Source: an uncultured Collinsella sp. (GTDB lineage: Bacteria > Actinomycetota > Coriobacteriia > Coriobacteriales > Coriobacteriaceae). Taken from it: a stretch of 7,883 bases of DNA. Location of the stretch: NCBI GenBank assembly GCA_958348565.1, contig CATVZP010000092.1:1-7883 (forward strand), given 5' to 3'. Position numbers and translations under genes: made by a program. A model generated the notes under the pieces. That model searched no databases. It saw only the letters and a program-made list of their open reading frames with translations, and was not told the origin of the DNA. Positions 1 to 6,443 of the stretch are shown in pieces (within the stretch, counting starts at the first letter, position 1; each line of letters opens with the position of its first letter).

Positions 1-722
1 TAGATGCGAAGTAGGCGGCCCTGCTCGTCGGAATCGTCGGGGTAGAGGAACAAGGTGAGGTTCTTGGCGATCTCGGTCTTGTCGAAGTCGATGGAGCTGC
101 CGGGGACCAGGCCGTCGTCGACGCTCGCCAGGTCGAACAGGCGCAGGCGGTTCTTGGTGGGCTGGCCGTAACCGGGCACATCGATGTTGACGAGCTTGGA
201 GGTAACGGCAAAATCGCCGAACTCGACGGTGTAGGAGCGGTCATCGTCGACTAGGATGTCCTGCTCACCGAGCCACTCGTCGGGGACGGCCTTCTGCTGG
301 TTGTCGACAAAGCGCTGACGGAACAGACCGTAGTGATAGTTGAGGCCCACGCCATCGCCGGTCAAGCCCAGCGTGGCGATGGAATCCAGGAAGCATGCGG
401 CCAAGCGGCCCAGGCCGCCGTTGCCGAGTGACGGCTCGACCTCGAATTCCTCGATCTTGTTGAGGTCGTGACCTGCGGCGGTGAGCTGGTCCTTAACCTC
501 GTCGTAGATGCCGAGGTCGATCATGTTGTTGATGAGCAGCTTGCCGATCAAAAATTCGGCGGAAATGTAATAGAGCTTTTTCTTGCCGTTGTTGAGCGGG
601 CAGGCGGCGGAGCGCTCCTGCACGAGTTTGACCAGCAGCTTGTAAATGCGACGGTCGTCGAGCTGCTCGAGCGAGGTGCCAAAAGACTGCTCGGCGAGTT
701 CCATGAGGTTAATTTGGGGCAT
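1..722 (-). CDS. glgP: Glycogen/maltodextrin phosphorylase, N-terminal part (cut by window edge)
   Basis: This enzyme releases glucose 1-phosphate from the non-reducing ends of alpha-1,4-glucans using phosphate and pyridoxal phosphate, in the cytoplasm. The window holds 240 codons plus two bases (TA, consistent with a following Tyr). Seen directly: the family motif YYISAEFLIGKLL (residues 51-63), EPSLGNGGLGRLAACFLDS (96-114) and HYGLFRQRF (130-138). The PLP lysine and the catalytic C-terminal half lie outside the window. The N-terminus is short, as in compact bacterial phosphorylases, which usually run to about 750-800 residues. I chose the ATG at 722 because AGGAGA (727-732) sits 4 bases ahead of it; an in-frame ATG at 749 has no good ribosome site. 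It lies downstream of malQ on the same strand, so the preferred substrate is probably maltodextrin or glycogen chains remodelled by MalQ. MalP would be an equally fair name. Confidence 0.93.
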   Translation of the reverse strand, partial: MPQINLMELAEQSFGTSLEQLDDRRIYKLLVKLVQERSAACPLNNGKKKLYYISAEFLIGKLLINNMIDLGIYDEVKDQLTAAGHDLNKIEEFEVEPSLGNGGLGRLAACFLDSIATLGLTGDGVGLNYHYGLFRQRFVDNQQKAVPDEWLGEQDILVDDDRSYTVEFGDFAVTSKLVNIDVPGYGQPTKNRLRLFDLASVDDGLVPGSSIDFDKTEIAKNLTLFLYPDDSDEQGRLLRI

Positions 723-768
723 GTTTTCTCCTGTGATGGGTTGTTTCATGTCTGCAATTCATAAGAAG

Positions 769-802
769 CCCGCGCGAGGGGATTGGGGTGGCCTCGCGCG
801 GG
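769..802 (-). terminator. GC-rich hairpin between malQ and the phosphorylase gene (partial terminator or processing site)
   Basis: A perfect 11-bp inverted repeat, CCCGCGCGAGG (769-779) and CCTCGCGCGGG (792-802), encloses a 12-base loop. In the malQ-to-glgP reading direction the stem is followed by CTTCTTAT, a weak pyrimidine tract. It starts about 50 bases after the malQ stop and ends 46 bases before the glgP ATG. That leaves little room for a separate promoter. I infer partial termination or mRNA stabilisation within an operon rather than full termination. Confidence 0.5.
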
Positions 803-850
803 AAAAGCAAGCGCGTCCGCACGGTGGGGAGGGGTCGGGCGCGGTAGCTC

Positions 851-2356
851 CTATTGAGGAAGCTCGATTTCGGCTTCCGACGGGATGCGGAAGTAGGTCT
901 CGGTCCAGTCGGTGAGTTTGTGCTCGAGCTCGCGGGTGATGGCGCCGTCGAGCATGCGCCAGGTCCAGTTGCCGCCCAGCGTGGCAGGGGTGTTGATGCG
1001 CGCCTCGTTGCCCAAGTTGAGCAGGTCCTGCATGGTGTAGATGCACGTGTCGCTCACGCTGGCGGCGATGGTGCGGTTGAGTGCATCTGCCATGGGTTCG
1101 CCGGCCTGCTGATGGGTGTACAGGGCTGCCTGCTCGCGCTGACGCGGGGTGGCCGTTCCCTCAAACCAACCGCGCGCCGTCTCGTTGTCGTGGGTGCCCA
1201 CATAGGCGACGGTGTTGGCGATGTAGTTATGCGGCAGGTAGTACGAGTTGGTGCCCTCAAAGGCAAACTGCAGGATCTTCATGCCGGGGAAGCCCGAGTT
1301 GTCGCGCATGTCGATGACGCCGGGGGTGAGGAAGCCCAGGTCCTCGGCGATGATGGGCAGCGTGCCGAGCTTTTCCTCGAGCGTCTTGAAGAACTTGAGG
1401 CCGGGACCCTGCGTCCACGAACCGTAGGACGAATCGGGTGAGGAGAACGGCACCTCCCAATAGGCCTCGAAGCCGCGGAAGTGATCCAGGCGGATGACGT
1501 CGTACATGTCGAGGGCGGCGCGAATGCGGCCCTCCCACCAGGAGAAGCCGTCGGACTCCATGGCGTCCCAGTCGTAGATGGGGTTGCCCCAGTACTGGCC
1601 GGTGGCCGAGAACTGGTCGGGCGGCGTGCCGGCGACGCTCACCGGATTGCCGGCGGCGTCGATCTTAAAGAGCTCAGGCGTCGCCCACATCTCGACGGAG
1701 TCACGCGAGACATAGATGGGCAGGTCGCCGATGATGAGAATGTCGCGCTCGTTGGCATAGGCCTTGAGGCGGCTCCACTGGCGATCGAAGAAGTACTGCG
1801 TCATCTGGTGGTAGAGCATACGCGCCGGATGGTCGGCGCAGACCTTGGCGGAAGCCTCGCCGCGGGTGCGAAGCTCCGCGGGCCACTCCCAAAACGCCTT
1901 GAGACCGCACTCCTCTTTGACGGTCATGAACTCACTGTAGGGGATGAGCCAGTCCTCGTTGGCCTGGATAAAGTCATCGAAATCGGCCGGCTTGTCGGCG
2001 GCAAAGCGCTCGGCGGCTCGGTCGAGAATCTGACGGCGGCCGCCAAAGATAGCACCGTAGTCGACATTACTGGGGTCAGAACCCAGGTACACGCCATCGA
2101 TATCGCGCTGCTCCAGATACCCTGCCTCGATAAGCTCGGCAAAGTCGATAAAGTTGGGGTTGCCTGCGCGGGCCGAGAACGACTGATAGGGCGAATCGCC
2201 ATAGCTGGTCGTCGTAAGGGGCAGAATCTGCCAGTAATGTTGTTTGCACGAGGCGAGAAAATCGACGAAGTCGTAGGCATTCCAACCAAAGCCGCCGATT
2301 CCGTATGGTCCGGGCAGAGATGAGACGGGCATGAGGACGCCGCTTGCACGCTCCAT
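851..2356 (-). CDS. malQ: 4-alpha-glucanotransferase (amylomaltase, GH77)
   Basis: This cytoplasmic enzyme transfers alpha-1,4-glucan segments between maltodextrins and releases glucose, feeding longer chains to the phosphorylase encoded next. The 501-residue product begins MERASGVLMPVSSLPGPYG, a typical GH77 start, and its length is normal for the short bacterial form. GH77 catalytic motifs are intact: RLDHFRG with the nucleophile Asp (D291), IAEDLG with the acid/base Glu (E338), and GTHDNE with the transition-state Asp (D390). The substrate-binding stretch GDSPYQSFSA is also present (residues 53-62). I chose the ATG at 2356 because GGTGAG (2364-2369) lies 7 bases upstream and homology starts right there. 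The frame is open further, to TTG at 2371 and GTG at 2368, but AGAAGG (2372-2377) abuts those codons. A dedicated promoter and operator-like palindrome lie at 2442-2471. The phosphorylase gene follows 128 bases after the stop. Confidence 0.96.
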   Translation of the reverse strand: MERASGVLMPVSSLPGPYGIGGFGWNAYDFVDFLASCKQHYWQILPLTTTSYGDSPYQSFSARAGNPNFIDFAELIEAGYLEQRDIDGVYLGSDPSNVDYGAIFGGRRQILDRAAERFAADKPADFDDFIQANEDWLIPYSEFMTVKEECGLKAFWEWPAELRTRGEASAKVCADHPARMLYHQMTQYFFDRQWSRLKAYANERDILIIGDLPIYVSRDSVEMWATPELFKIDAAGNPVSVAGTPPDQFSATGQYWGNPIYDWDAMESDGFSWWEGRIRAALDMYDVIRLDHFRGFEAYWEVPFSSPDSSYGSWTQGPGLKFFKTLEEKLGTLPIIAEDLGFLTPGVIDMRDNSGFPGMKILQFAFEGTNSYYLPHNYIANTVAYVGTHDNETARGWFEGTATPRQREQAALYTHQQAGEPMADALNRTIAASVSDTCIYTMQDLLNLGNEARINTPATLGGNWTWRMLDGAITRELEHKLTDWTETYFRIPSEAEIELPQ

Positions 2357-2441
2357 GAATGCGCTCACCAACCTTCTTGTTGTGGGGTCGGCCTGCCGAT
2401 GGGTGTGCAGTCCGCCTCCGATGTTCTGATTCGATACGCCT

Positions 2442-2471
2442 ATTGTAAAACATGTTGTTTAAACATGTACA
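2442..2471 (-). promoter_or_regulatory. Probable malQ promoter
   Basis: On the minus strand a -35-like TGTACA (2466-2471) and a -10-like TACAAT (2442-2447) are separated by 18 bases. The -10 box is a strong match to TATAAT; the -35 box matches TTGACA at four of six positions. The predicted leader before the malQ ATG is about 80 bases. The region is visibly more AT-rich than its surroundings and lies just beyond the galE terminator, so malQ needs a promoter here. Confidence 0.6.
2450..2468. promoter_or_regulatory. Operator-like palindrome in the malQ promoter spacer
   Basis: ACATGTT-GTTTA-AACATGT is a perfect 7-bp inverted repeat with a 5-base spacer. It fills the interval between the -35 and -10 boxes, so a bound dimer would block RNA polymerase. 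The regulator is unknown. The symmetry suits a dimeric helix-turn-helix repressor, but the usual LacI-family central CG is absent. Confidence 0.5.
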
Positions 2472-2520
2472 GGCAAGATAAAAAAGTTGGTCGATTTTCG
2501 GCGAATGGTTACATGCCATG

Positions 2521-2554
2521 AAAAAGCCCCGACCTCACAACGTGAGATCGGGGC
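2521..2554 (-). terminator. Intrinsic terminator of galE
   Basis: On the minus strand GCCCCGATCTCAC, a three-base loop GTT, and GTGAGGTCGGGGC form a 13-bp stem with one G-U wobble. The stem is followed directly by TTTTT (2525-2521). It begins 22 bases after the galE stop. The plus-strand side lacks a T tract, so it acts mainly on galE and isolates it from malQ. Confidence 0.92.
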
Positions 2555-2576
2555 AAGAGCGGTATGTAGGTTTTTG

Positions 2577-3638
2577 CTACTCGGCGTCGGCGAAGCCGTT
2601 GGGGTTGTGGCTCTGCCAGTTCCAGCTATCGCGGCACATGTCCGCGATGTCGTACTGGGCCTTCCAGCCCATCATGCGCTCGGCCTTGGAGGCATCGCAC
2701 CAGTTGGCAGCGATGTCGCCGGCGCGGCGCTCGCGGATCACGTAGGGCAGCTCCTTACCACAAGCCTTGGAGAAGGCGGCGACGACCTCGAGTACCGAGG
2801 TGCCGGTGCCGGTGCCCAAGTTAAAGATCTCGACGCCGGTCTTGCCGTTCATCCAGTTAAGGGCGGCAACGTGACCAGAGGCCAGATCGCACACGTGGAT
2901 GTAGTCGCGCACGCCGGTGCCGTCGGGGGTGGGGTAGTCGTTGCCAAAGACCTGAACGGCCTCGAGCTTGCCCACGGCGACCTGGGCGACATAAGGCACC
3001 AGGTTGTTGGGGATGCCCTTGGGGTCCTCGCCGATCAGACCCGACGGATGAGCGCCGATGGGGTTGAAGTAACGGAGCAGCACGACGTCCCACTCGGGGT
3101 CGGCGGTGTGGACGTCCATAAGGATCTGCTCGATCATCCACTTGGTCCAACCATAGGGGTTAGTCGCGGGCTTCTTAGGATCCTCCTCGGTGACGGGCGG
3201 GTTGTCCGGGTCGCCGTAGACGGTCGAGGAGCTCGAGAAGATGATGGACTTGCAGCCATGGTTGCGCATGACGTCGATGAGCACCAGGGTGTTCTCGATG
3301 TTGTTGTGATAGTACTCGACGGGCTTGCTCACCGACTCGCCGACGGCCTTAAAGCCGGCAAAGTGGATGACGCGGTCGATCTGATGGGTATCGAAGATCT
3401 TGTTCATCGCATCGCGGTCGAGCACGTTGGCCTCGTAGAAGGTGAGGTTCTTGGCGGCCTCGTCGCCCACGATGGTCTTGACGCGGTCGACGGCGACGGC
3501 GCTGGAGTTGGAGAGATCATCGACGATGACGACCTGGTAACCACCCTCGAGCAGCTGAACGACGGTGTGCGAGCCGATAAAGCCGGCGCCACCGGTAACG
3601 AGGACGCAGGTGTCTTTGGGGTCGAGTGCTTTGGACAT
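2577..3638 (-). CDS. galE: UDP-glucose 4-epimerase
   Basis: GalE interconverts UDP-glucose and UDP-galactose in the Leloir pathway and supplies galactose for surface glycans. The 353-residue extended SDR protein has the NAD-binding TGGAGFIGSH (residues 15-24), the catalytic Ser in SSSSTVYG (S137), the YxxxK pair in NPYGWTK (Y162, K166), and the diagnostic LRYFNPIGAHPSG (188-200). The start ATG at 3638 has TAGGAGA a few bases upstream. One residue stands out: by alignment of the RRxGD segment, E. coli Tyr299, which limits the sugar pocket, is Asn312 here. An open gate is known to allow UDP-GlcNAc/UDP-GalNAc epimerisation, so a bifunctional enzyme is possible. It is transcribed alone from a promoter whose -10 box is at 3676-3681 and ends at a strong terminator. 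No other Leloir gene is in the window. Confidence 0.96.
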   Translation of the reverse strand: MSKALDPKDTCVLVTGGAGFIGSHTVVQLLEGGYQVVIVDDLSNSSAVAVDRVKTIVGDEAAKNLTFYEANVLDRDAMNKIFDTHQIDRVIHFAGFKAVGESVSKPVEYYHNNIENTLVLIDVMRNHGCKSIIFSSSSTVYGDPDNPPVTEEDPKKPATNPYGWTKWMIEQILMDVHTADPEWDVVLLRYFNPIGAHPSGLIGEDPKGIPNNLVPYVAQVAVGKLEAVQVFGNDYPTPDGTGVRDYIHVCDLASGHVAALNWMNGKTGVEIFNLGTGTGTSVLEVVAAFSKACGKELPYVIRERRAGDIAANWCDASKAERMMGWKAQYDIADMCRDSWNWQSHNPNGFADAE

Positions 3639-3675
3639 GTAGTCTCCTATCGAATCAGGAACACTTCTTCAGGGG

Positions 3676-3681
3676 AGTATA
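3676..3681 (-). promoter_or_regulatory. Probable -10 box of the galE promoter
   Basis: The minus strand reads TATACT, five of six matches to TATAAT, 37 bases before the galE ATG. No convincing -35 box is found at the right spacing (GATTTG is the best at 17 bases). The same TATACT or TATATT box lies 35-43 bases before three other genes here, which supports the call. Confidence 0.5.
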
Positions 3682-3832
3682 GCGCAGGCAGGGACGCCCA
3701 AATCGTGCGCTGTAGGAAAAGCAGAGGATTGTGCTAACGTACTCATAGAAGAGCTTGCGTACGCATAACCTGATCTTTGGCATTTGCTTACGAGCCGCTG
3801 ACCTTGCAGTTTCCTGCCGTTCGTGGAAATCG

Positions 3833-3860
3833 TTGGGACGCGCCATATGTACGCTAATAT
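3833..3860 (+). promoter_or_regulatory. Candidate promoter of the hydrolase gene
   Basis: TTGGGA (3833-3838) and TAATAT (3855-3860) are separated by 16 bases, 44 bases before the ATG. Both boxes match consensus at only four of six positions. A second AT-rich -10 candidate, TATAAA (3878-3883), has no good partner. The ATATGT words overlap the spacer and the -10 box. Confidence 0.35.
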
Positions 3861-3904
3861 GTATGAGTTGAGCGACATATAAATAAGCATGTAACGGAGT
3901 ACAT

Positions 3905-5110
3905 ATGTCACCAAACAGCGATTCCATCCTTTCCCAGGAGCTCTCGCGCCGCACTGCCCTCAAGGCCCTGTTCGGCGCCGCTTCTGCGGCAGTTCTTTTT
4001 GGCCTGCCTGCTCGCGCCCATGCGGCGGAGGCTTCCAAAGAAACCACCGATAAACTGAATGCCGCCCAGGCCCAGCTCGACGAGGTTCAGGCCCAGCTCG
4101 ACAGCATCGCAAATGAGTATGCGGCGCTGGCCAACAAGAATGCCCAGACCCTCAACGACATCGAGAATGTCCAGGGCAAGATTGACGACACGCAGGCCCA
4201 GATCGATGAAAAGAAGGCCGAGCTCAAGAAGAAGCGCAACGACCTTTCCGATCGCGTGGCCGCCAGCTACAAGTCCGGCGGCACGAACATCCTGTCGCTG
4301 CTGCTGGCCTCTGGCTCGTTTGAGGAACTCGTCGCCAACGCGCATTACGTTGAGAAGATCAACAAGAGCGACCGCGACGCCATCGAGGACATTCAGACCA
4401 TCCAGGAAGAGCTCGATGCGCAAAAGACCGAGCTCGAGTCGCAGAAGGCCGACTTAGAGAAGCTCAAGGACCAGCAGACTGCCCAGATGCAGGACATGCA
4501 GGCCAAGCAGCAAGAAGTCCAGACCGTGCTGAACGGTCTTTCCGACGACGTCAAGGAGCTCATGGCTCAGCGCGATTCCGAGATCCTCGCTGCTGCCCAG
4601 GCTGAGGAGGCCGCTAGGAAGGCTGCCGCTGCCGCGGCTGCCGCGAACAAGAACAATTCCTACTCGGGTGGTTCGAGCTCGGGTGGTGGATCGTACGCGC
4701 CCGGAACTCCGCAGCAGAATGCCGGCTCGGGCAAGCAGCAGGCTGTCGTCAACGCGTGCTACTCCACGCCTTCGCCGGGTCAGAACTGGTGCGCGGCGTG
4801 GGTCACCAATGTCTTCCGTAACGCCGGCGTTGGCTACTTTGGAGGCAATGCGTGCGACATGTTTAACGCCTGGTGCTATAGCTCCGACCGCTCGGCGCTG
4901 CAGGTGGGCATGATCGTGGCCGATTCCTCGCACAGCGGCACGGGTGCTCCGGGCCTTATCTACGGTCATGTGGGTATCTACGTTGGCGGCGGCATCGTTA
5001 TGAGCAACGAGGGTGCCATTACGTCTAAGTCGCTTGACTCGTTTATTAGCTTCTATGGCACTGGCTCTGGCGTGCGTTGGGGCTGGCTCGGCGGTATTGC
5101 GCTGTCGTAG
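3905..5110 (+). CDS. Tat-exported cell-wall hydrolase: PcsB/CwlO-like coiled coil plus NlpC/P60- or CHAP-type peptidase
   Basis: The protein (401 residues) is probably secreted and cleaves peptidoglycan, helping cell separation or wall remodelling. Residues 14-20 read SRRTALK, a twin-arginine motif, followed by a hydrophobic stretch and a likely cleavage site after AHA (about residue 40). Residues 44-235 are a long charged Gln/Lys/Glu coiled coil. It contains a non-helical insert, SYKSGGTNILSLLLASGSFE (121-140), typical of PcsB and CwlO N-terminal domains. An Ala-rich then Gly/Ser-rich linker (235-275) leads to a papain-like domain with catalytic Cys in NWCAAWV (C296) and His in GHVGIYVGGG (H355). 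The third catalytic residue may be N368. The GGAG (3896-3899) 5 bases before the ATG supports the start. NlpC/P60 versus CHAP cannot be settled by eye. No membrane anchor is visible beyond the signal. The gene is monocistronic and convergent with murB. Confidence 0.85.
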   Translation: MSPNSDSILSQELSRRTALKALFGAASAAVLFGLPARAHAAEASKETTDKLNAAQAQLDEVQAQLDSIANEYAALANKNAQTLNDIENVQGKIDDTQAQIDEKKAELKKKRNDLSDRVAASYKSGGTNILSLLLASGSFEELVANAHYVEKINKSDRDAIEDIQTIQEELDAQKTELESQKADLEKLKDQQTAQMQDMQAKQQEVQTVLNGLSDDVKELMAQRDSEILAAAQAEEAARKAAAAAAAANKNNSYSGGSSSGGGSYAPGTPQQNAGSGKQQAVVNACYSTPSPGQNWCAAWVTNVFRNAGVGYFGGNACDMFNAWCYSSDRSALQVGMIVADSSHSGTGAPGLIYGHVGIYVGGGIVMSNEGAITSKSLDSFISFYGTGSGVRWGWLGGIALS

Positions 5111-5129
5111 CTGCGGCTTGAAGTAAGTT

Positions 5130-5260
5130 GGTCCGTGGCTGCCCGGAAGGCATTAGGTTGCCTGCTCGGACAGTCCTGCTCGCACGGAGAGCACATTAAG
5201 TGCTCTCCGGCTCGTGCGGAACTCGCGATCAACCTAATGCCTTCCGGGCAGCCACGGACC
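5130..5260. repeat. 131-bp palindromic element with perfect 31-bp inverted arms
   Basis: The arms 5130-5160 and 5230-5260 are perfect reverse complements over 31 bases, starting GGTCCGTGGC and ending in CCACGGACC. The 69-base interior holds a second hairpin, GGAGAGCAC (5186-5194) and GTGCTCTCC (5200-5208) around ATTAA. Flanking it, CGCAC (5181-5185) can pair with GTGCG (5214-5218). As RNA almost the whole element folds into one long hairpin. CCTGCTCG occurs twice inside (5161-5168, 5175-5182). It begins 20 bases after the hydrolase stop, codes for nothing evident, and has no T tract. It looks like a mobile or dispersed palindromic unit, or a long 3'-UTR structure. Confidence 0.85.
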
Positions 5261-5312
5261 TCTCGGATCCAATACGCCACACACCGGACTGGGTTATCTG
5301 AATAAATATGGC

Positions 5313-5340
5313 GAAGGCCCCTTTCGGGGCCTTCTCTTTT
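5313..5340 (+). terminator. Intrinsic terminator, probably shared by the hydrolase gene and murB
   Basis: GAAGGCCCC (5313-5321), loop TTTC, GGGGCCTTC (5326-5334) form a perfect 9-bp stem followed by TCTTTT on the plus strand. On the minus strand the same stem follows the murB stop at once, but the tail (GCCATATTTATT) is a weaker T tract. The plus-strand T run reaches two bases into the murB stop codon. Confidence 0.85.
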
Positions 5341-6301
5341 AGAGGAATTCGCCTACTCGGTGGACTTCGGGTTCTAGGTCTACGTTGAATTGGTCTTTGA
5401 CGGTTGTCTGGATGTGGCGGATGAGTTCGTCGACGTCGGCGGCGGTGGCGTGGTCGGCGTTGACGATGAAGCCGCAGTGCTTCTCGCTCACCTGCGCGCC
5501 GCCAACGGCGTGTCCTCGCAGGCCGGCGTCCATGATGAGCTTGCCGGCAAAGTAGCCCTCGGGGCGCTTGAAAGTGGAGCCGGCACTCGGCATGTCGAGC
5601 GGCTGCTTGTCCTCGCGGCGCTGGCGGTAGTCGTCCATGTCGGCCTTGATCATCGCGGCGTTGCCCGGAGCGAGATTGAAGGTGGCCGAAAGCACGATGA
5701 AGCCGTCGTCGGCAATGCGGCTCTTGCGATAGCCCAGGTTGAGCTCATCGACATCGAACTCAATGATATTGCCGCTGCCGCGGGTGCCGTCGTCGAGCTG
5801 GCGAGCGGGTTTGTAGACGCGCACGGACTCCAGCACATCGGCCATGCAGGCACCGTAGGCACCGGCGTTCATGTAGCAGGCGCCGCCGACCGATCCGGGG
5901 ATGCCCGAGATGGGCTCCATGCCGGTGAGGCCGGCCTCGGCTGCCGCCGCGGCGACATCGGAAAGCAGCGCGCCGGCTGCCGCCGTGACGTGCGTGCCGT
6001 CGACGGTGATGTTGGAGAGACCTTCGCCCAGCGCCACGACAACGCCGCGGATACCCTTGTCGCCGACGAGCAGGTCGGAGCCGTTGCCCACGATGGTGAG
6101 CGGTAGGTCGCAGCGATAACAGGTGTCGAGCGTGGCGACGAGGCCCTGCTCGGTATCGGGCGTGACAAAGACGTCGGCCGGGCCGCCGATCTTAAACGTG
6201 GTGTGCTCGCGCATGGGCTCGCTCATCAGCACGTTGTCCTCGCCGGCAACGCCAGCAAGCGCGCACAGCAGGTCCTCGTTAAAAAAGTCGTTCTCGTGCA
6301 T
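5339..6301 (-). CDS. murB: UDP-N-acetylenolpyruvoylglucosamine reductase
   Basis: MurB reduces UDP-GlcNAc-enolpyruvate to UDP-N-acetylmuramate with NADPH and FAD, the second committed step of peptidoglycan synthesis in the cytoplasm. The 320-residue product shows the FAD-binding FKIGGPADVF (36-45), GNGSDLLVG (72-80) and the signature ISGIPGSVGGACYMNAGAYG (131-150). Also present are GYRKSR (190-195), PSAGSTFKRP with the catalytic proton-donor Ser (S242), and LEPEVHRVG near the C-terminus with the acid Glu (E312). The layout fits the shorter type II (Staphylococcus-like) MurB. The frame stays open to a TTG at 6346, but I prefer the ATG at 6301 because AAGGCGG (6310-6316) lies 8 bases upstream and the 15 extra residues have no conserved character. 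It is divergent from the LacI-family gene and stands alone rather than in a mur cluster. Confidence 0.96.
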   Translation of the reverse strand: MHENDFFNEDLLCALAGVAGEDNVLMSEPMREHTTFKIGGPADVFVTPDTEQGLVATLDTCYRCDLPLTIVGNGSDLLVGDKGIRGVVVALGEGLSNITVDGTHVTAAAGALLSDVAAAAAEAGLTGMEPISGIPGSVGGACYMNAGAYGACMADVLESVRVYKPARQLDDGTRGSGNIIEFDVDELNLGYRKSRIADDGFIVLSATFNLAPGNAAMIKADMDDYRQRREDKQPLDMPSAGSTFKRPEGYFAGKLIMDAGLRGHAVGGAQVSEKHCGFIVNADHATAADVDELIRHIQTTVKDQFNVDLEPEVHRVGEFL

Positions 6302-6344
6302 ACGAATATCCGCCTTTTGGTGGTTGTTGTCATCAATCGATTGC

Positions 6345-6350
6345 AATATA
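6345..6350 (-). promoter_or_regulatory. Probable -10 box of the murB promoter
   Basis: The minus strand reads TATATT 43 bases before the chosen murB ATG. No good -35 box is seen at 16-18 bases. If this box is real, transcription starts close to or downstream of the alternative TTG codon at 6346, which further favours the ATG at 6301. Confidence 0.4.
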
Positions 6351-6397
6351 CCCCACCCGGACGGATTTGGTGCGCTGGCGGCGATAAAACAGCCGTC

Positions 6398-6415
6398 TAC
6401 CGGATTGGTAAAGTG
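6398..6415 (+). promoter_or_regulatory. TACC-N5-GGTAAAGTG motif, copy 1
   Basis: TACCGGATTGGTAAAGTG has short inverted arms (TACC and GGTA) and ends 28 bases before the -10 box of the LacI-family gene. A second copy with the same 13 fixed bases lies at 7683-7700 before the unknown gene. It may be an operator, possibly for the LacI-family protein itself; chance is not excluded. Confidence 0.3.
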
Positions 6416-6443
6416 TTTATCACCGAGGTAGAGGGGTAGTCGC

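Larger units (their letters stand above)
3639..3904. other. Divergent intergenic region between galE and the hydrolase gene
   Basis: This 266-base stretch carries the galE leader on the left and the hydrolase promoter on the right. The right half is AT-rich and has repeated ATATGT/ACATAT words (starts at 3845, 3857, 3875 and 3901). A 10-bp palindrome, TGCGTACGCA, lies at 3756-3765. Reading frames across it are short and lack protein-like composition, so I call no gene here. Confidence 0.6.

Noticed and set aside
468..764. Plus-strand frame of 98 codons near the left edge
   Set aside because: It lies opposite the phosphorylase N-terminus, which is unmistakable on the minus strand.
1481..2323. 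Plus-strand open frame (280 codons) opposite malQ
   Set aside because: Antisense shadow of malQ with the same biased composition; no ribosome site or recognisable domain.
2487..3737. Long plus-strand open frame (416 codons) opposite galE
   Set aside because: It is the antisense shadow of a GC-rich, codon-biased gene. The product is Val/Asp/Gly-rich low-complexity text with no family motif, while galE on the other strand has every expected motif.
3756..3765. 10-bp palindrome TGCGTACGCA between galE and the hydrolase gene
   Set aside because: It is perfect but short and not placed on a recognisable promoter; I keep it only as a note in the intergenic entry.
5130..5260. Invertible promoter switch flanked by 31-bp inverted repeats
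   Set aside because: The interior is itself nearly palindromic and lies between convergent genes, so inversion would drive nothing. No -35/-10 pair is visible inside and no recombinase gene is nearby.
5390..6106. Plus-strand open frame (238 codons) opposite murB
   Set aside because: Antisense shadow; murB on the minus strand is complete with all its signatures.
6302..6346. N-terminal extension of MurB starting at TTG 6346
   Set aside because: The extra 15 residues are not conserved in character, the -10 box overlaps that codon, and the ATG at 6301 has a good ribosome site.
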